A DNA stretch of 64,000 bases. Source: a bacterium (GTDB lineage: Bacteria > Myxococcota_A > Bradymonadia > UBA7976 > UBA1532). Position 1 is the stretch's first letter, and the number at the start of each line of letters is the position of its first letter. A program made the position numbers and the translations under genes. The stretch is from positions 124,001 to 188,000 of the forward strand of contig JAUHXC010000004.1 of NCBI GenBank assembly GCA_030427205.1, in the 5' to 3' direction. Below the pieces are notes generated by a model. That model was not told the origin of the DNA. It did not search any database and was given only the letters and a program-made list of their open reading frames with translations. Shown here one piece after another: positions 61,147-64,000 of this stretch.

Positions 61147-62784
61147 ATGCCCCGCCTGACCGCGCCGCGTCTCGCCCTGCTCGGCCTCGGCCTGCTCGGC
61201 GCCCTCGGCTGCGCCCGCGAGCCGGCCCAAGCGCCGGTCGACCCCGTCGTCGCCACCGTCGACGGCGAGCCCATCCTGCGCTCGGCCTTCGTCGACGCGC
61301 TGCTCACCGCCCAGGGCAACGCGTTCTTCCCGCGCTATGTCGAGCGCTACCTGGCCGACCGCGAGGCGAAGAAGGCGGGCATCACCATCGACGAGCAGGC
61401 GGTGACCGCCAAGGTCGACGAGGAGGAGGCCCGGGTGGTCAGCGGGCGCTTCCGCGGCGATCGGGAGAAGTTCGCCGCGCAGCTCGCCGGCTATGGCATG
61501 TCGATCGACGATTGGCGGGCGAGCCTCGAGCAGCGCATCCGCATCCGGCTGCTGGTCGAGAAGCTGCTCGCCGCCCAGGTCGACGAAGACCGGGTGCGCA
61601 AGCTCTTCGAACTGCGCTACGGCCCGGGCGGCGTCCAGCGGCGGGTGAGCCACATCCACATCAGCACCGTGCCGTCGGTCTCGCGGCTGTATACCCGGTC
61701 GCAGTTCGAGGCGGAGAAGGCGACGATACTCGCCGAGGCGCGCGCGACGGCCGAGGCCTTGCGCACGCAGCTCGCCGAGGGCGCCGACTTCGCCGAGCTG
61801 GCGCGGCAGCACTCCGACGATCCGTCCGCGCCCGCGGGCGGTGACCTGGATACGATGTGGTCGGGCCGCTTCGGCGAGAACTTCGACAAGGCCATCGCCG
61901 AGATGAGCGTCGGTGACCTCTCGCCGGTCATCGAAGGCCGGCTGGGCCTGCACGTGGCGCAGGTGACGGGCATCCGCAAGGGCGCGACCTACGAGGGCTC
62001 GGTCATCACCGTCTCGGCGCGCATCTCGGGCGGAGACGATACCCGCACCGAAGACCAGCGCTTCGCCGACGCGCTCACCGAGGCCAAGGCCATCAACGCC
62101 CGCCTCAAGGGTGGGGAAGACTTCGCGGCGGTCGCCCGGGCGGTCTCGGCCGATCCGATCTCCCGCAGCCGGGGCGGCGCATTGGGTCGCTTCGCGCCCG
62201 GTCGCCTGGGCTCGGCGGTCGACGCGGTGCTCGAGACGCTGCCCATCGGTCAGGTCTCGCCGCCGGTGCGCACCGAGGATGGCTACGCCCTGGTGCGCCT
62301 CGACAGCCGCAGCTTCGTGCCGGCGCAAGATACCAAGCTGGTGCGCCACCTGCTCGTCGGCACGACGTACCCCCGGGTCAAGGCCCGCAAGCTGAAGCCG
62401 ATCATCGCCGAGCGGGCCCGTGCCAAGGCCAACGCGGTGCTCGCCGAGGCGAAGGGCGGCGCCGACTTCGCCAAGCTGGCCCTGACGCACAGCGAGCACG
62501 AGGCCACCCGGCGCAACGGCGGCAAGATCTCCCGGTTCCGGGTCGGCGCGCTCGGGGCGCCGGTGGATACGGCCCTCGGGGAGATGAAGCCCGGCGAGAT
62601 CCGGCTGGTCGAGACCGAGCGGGGCTACGAGATCGTGCGGCTCGACGCCGAGGTGAAGAGCGACTATGCCCAGGTGCGCGAGAGCTTGGAGGCAGAGCTC
62701 AAGCAGAAGCCGGTGCAGCCCGAGGACATCGACGCCTACCTGGAGGGGCTGCGCAAGAAGGCCGAGGTCGAGAAGCAGTTCTGA
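61147..62784 (+). CDS. Peptidyl-prolyl isomerase lipoprotein with three parvulin-like domains (SurA/PpiD-like)
   Basis: A 545-residue lipoprotein (lipobox GALGC). A SurA_N-like chaperone region covers about 30-155 (VATVDGEPILRSAFVDALL). Three parvulin-type rotamase units follow: about 160-290 (VSHIHIS, GADFAELARQHSDD), 295-405 (GEDFAAVARAVSADP, GALGRFAPG) and 410-515 (VRHLLVG, GADFAKLALTHSEH). The first and third retain the classical HI-type strand, while the second (VITVSARISGG) lacks it and may be inactive. It likely assists outer-membrane protein folding in the periplasm. Three domains are more than the usual two of SurA. Confidence 0.87.
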   Translation: MPRLTAPRLALLGLGLLGALGCAREPAQAPVDPVVATVDGEPILRSAFVDALLTAQGNAFFPRYVERYLADREAKKAGITIDEQAVTAKVDEEEARVVSGRFRGDREKFAAQLAGYGMSIDDWRASLEQRIRIRLLVEKLLAAQVDEDRVRKLFELRYGPGGVQRRVSHIHISTVPSVSRLYTRSQFEAEKATILAEARATAEALRTQLAEGADFAELARQHSDDPSAPAGGDLDTMWSGRFGENFDKAIAEMSVGDLSPVIEGRLGLHVAQVTGIRKGATYEGSVITVSARISGGDDTRTEDQRFADALTEAKAINARLKGGEDFAAVARAVSADPISRSRGGALGRFAPGRLGSAVDAVLETLPIGQVSPPVRTEDGYALVRLDSRSFVPAQDTKLVRHLLVGTTYPRVKARKLKPIIAERARAKANAVLAEAKGGADFAKLALTHSEHEATRRNGGKISRFRVGALGAPVDTALGEMKPGEIRLVETERGYEIVRLDAEVKSDYAQVRESLEAELKQKPVQPEDIDAYLEGLRKKAEVEKQF

Positions 62785-62823
62785 GCCGGGCGCGCCGCCG
62801 GGGCGGCCGAGCGGCGGGGCCGA

Positions 62824-64000
62824 TCAGCGGGGCGGTTCGAGGGTGACCGTCCACTCCCGCGAGAGCCGGTCGGGGTAGATGGTCATCTTGCGCTCGACGG
62901 CGGGGTAGCCGTCCTTGCTGACCCGCAGGCGCAGCTGGTCGCCGACCCGCAGGCCTTCGATCTTCAGCGGCGTCTTGCCGATGGTCTTGCCGTTGCTCTC
63001 GACGGTGGCGCCCGCCGGCTCCGACTCGATGACCACCCGGCCGGTCGGCGCGAAGAGGGTGGGCCACTTCTGGCCGCCGAAGAAGGCGCCGACCGCCACG
63101 ATGATGCCCAGCAGCGCCACGAGCAGCGTGCGCCGCCGCGCGCTCTGCAGCGGGGCGGCGTAGGTGTTCTCGTCCCAATCGGGCCGCTGGTCCTGCGCCG
63201 CCTCGGGCAGCTCGTAGGCCAGCGCGTCTTCGCCGTCGTACTCGCCGCTGTTCGGGCGCCCGCCTTCGAGCTCGAGCTGCGCGTCGCCCACGTCGGCCAC
63301 CGGGATCGGGGTCGGCGTCGGCGTATGACCCACGTCGTCCACCGGCGGCGGGGTCGGCGGCTCTTCGGGCAGCGGCAGGCTGCTGGGCGCCTTGACCACG
63401 GTCGCCATGTCGGCGTTGGGGTCGTCGAGCTCGTCGTCGGCGATGGGCCGGGTATCGACGGTCGGATCGCCCGCGGGCTCGTCGTCGGCCTCGTCGGCGT
63501 CGCCCGTATGGTCCGGCTCGGCGGCGGCGGGCTCGGCGGGTTCGACGGTCGCGTCGGGCGGCGGCGGCGCGTCGAGCGTCTCGTCGCCGGGGTCGTCCTG
63601 CGCGGGCGCCGGCTCGACGGCGGGCTCGGCCGGGGTCTCGGGGCGGGCGTCTTCGGCCGGCGGTGGCGGAGGCGCGGGCGGCGGCGGCGGCGCGGCCTTC
63701 TCCGGAGTCGGCGGGGCCGGGGCCGCTCGCCGGGCCGCGGCGTCGGCGCGGGCCTGCCGGCTCTCGGCCGAGGCCCGGGCCAGGGCGGCCAGCTCGGCCT
63801 GGCGGTGCGCGATCTGGTCGGCGAACAGACCGCCGAGATACTCGGCGAAGGCGTCCTGGCTCAGATCGAGCTCGTGCTTCTCGGCGACGGCCTTGAGCGC
63901 GTTGGCGAACGCCTGCCCGGTCTGATAGCGCCGCGCCGGATCGCGCGAGAGGCTCTTGAGCACCACCGTCTCGAGCGCGCGCGGATAGTCCGGGTCGATC
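62824..64000 (-). CDS. Ser/Thr protein kinase, C-terminal part, with transmembrane helix and PEGA domain (5' end outside window)
   Basis: The frame enters from the right edge with the last helix of a Hanks-type kinase (PRALETVVLKSLSRDPARRYQTGQAF). A linker of about 220 residues follows, with a helical Arg/Ala stretch and then Pro/Asp/Glu-rich low complexity. Next is a transmembrane helix (LLVALLGIIVAVGAFFGG), and a C-terminal PEGA domain (GRVVIESEPAGATVESNGK, LRLRVSKDGYP) that should lie in the periplasm. The layout is that of sensor-type bacterial transmembrane kinases; the catalytic core is not visible here. Convergent with the parvulin gene (39-bp gap). Confidence 0.9.
   Translation of the reverse strand, partial: IDPDYPRALETVVLKSLSRDPARRYQTGQAFANALKAVAEKHELDLSQDAFAEYLGGLFADQIAHRQAELAALARASAESRQARADAAARRAAPAPPTPEKAAPPPPPAPPPPPAEDARPETPAEPAVEPAPAQDDPGDETLDAPPPPDATVEPAEPAAAEPDHTGDADEADDEPAGDPTVDTRPIADDELDDPNADMATVVKAPSSLPLPEEPPTPPPVDDVGHTPTPTPIPVADVGDAQLELEGGRPNSGEYDGEDALAYELPEAAQDQRPDWDENTYAAPLQSARRRTLLVALLGIIVAVGAFFGGQKWPTLFAPTGRVVIESEPAGATVESNGKTIGKTPLKIEGLRVGDQLRLRVSKDGYPAVERKMTIYPDRLSREWTVTLEPPR

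Overview
The window is very GC-rich, gene-dense chromosomal DNA. Several things suggest a Myxococcota- or Bradymonadota-like (former Deltaproteobacteria) bacterium: Gly-rich lipoproteins, a DUF1592/DUF1588/DUF1585 cytochrome-like lipoprotein followed by a DUF1552 Tat protein, Ser/Thr kinases with SUMF1-like or PEGA tails, a secreted caspase-like protein, a long PAS hybrid kinase and NADase-type glycan-binding proteins. The assignment is inferred from gene content, not from a marker search. Genes are packed with many 1-8 bp start/stop overlaps (ATGA, GTGA, TGATG), so operon boundaries are easy to read.

Layout. 1-3701: a truncated lipoprotein gene, divergent from an ECF sigma factor, a membrane anti-sigma-like protein and an exported caspase-like protein with a beta-barrel-like tail. 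3723-4609: a small protein and RsmD. 4627-6824 (minus): AAA ATPase, TOPRIM-like partner lacking its core, and a SAM methyltransferase. 6980-9801: an exported glycan-binding-type protein, a dienelactone hydrolase lipoprotein and an exported rhodanese. 10137-14982: strictosidine synthase-like propeller, DUF1592-type cytochrome carrying a CBM48-like insert, and DUF1552 protein. 15013-20022: five-PAS hybrid kinase and a zinc-ribbon/Ser-Thr kinase/SUMF1-like protein. 20041-24071 (minus): cysteine desulfurase, ThiI, DUF4846 lipoprotein and a small protein. 24175-30901: alpha/beta hydrolase, then a complete RND efflux operon. 30923-32948: acyl desaturase and a membrane-anchored hypothetical.

33231-38542 is an Fe-S assembly operon: MerR-type regulator with four clustered cysteines, iscS, iscU, iscA, hscB (with a zinc ribbon), hscA, iscX. 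It has no iscR and no ferredoxin gene. An 880-bp non-coding stretch follows, with inverted repeats and a probable promoter/operator. It leads into 39424-44291: outer-membrane barrel, PstS-like binding protein, ABC_sub_bind protein and PEGA-like protein. 44339-47159 holds a STAND ATPase with no effector domain, tightly followed by a small P-loop protein.

47254-54771 is the most unusual block. Seven translationally coupled genes encode two related PhyH-type dioxygenases, an M20 peptidase with a novel N-terminus, an arylamine N-acetyltransferase fused to a glycosyltransferase, a LOG/SLOG protein, a beta-propeller and a NodB deacetylase. It reads as one undescribed biosynthetic pathway, probably for an aminosugar-containing or amide-linked molecule.

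55998-56750 is an 18-unit, 42-bp-period array of near-palindromic cores. Its two halves carry opposite-orientation versions of the core. It lies between a barrel lipoprotein gene and an orphan DNA methyltransferase gene. The right end has a SpoIID/LytB protein, a TolC-family protein, tRNA-Ala(GGC) with a strong terminator, a three-parvulin lipoprotein and the C-terminal part of a Ser/Thr kinase with a PEGA domain.
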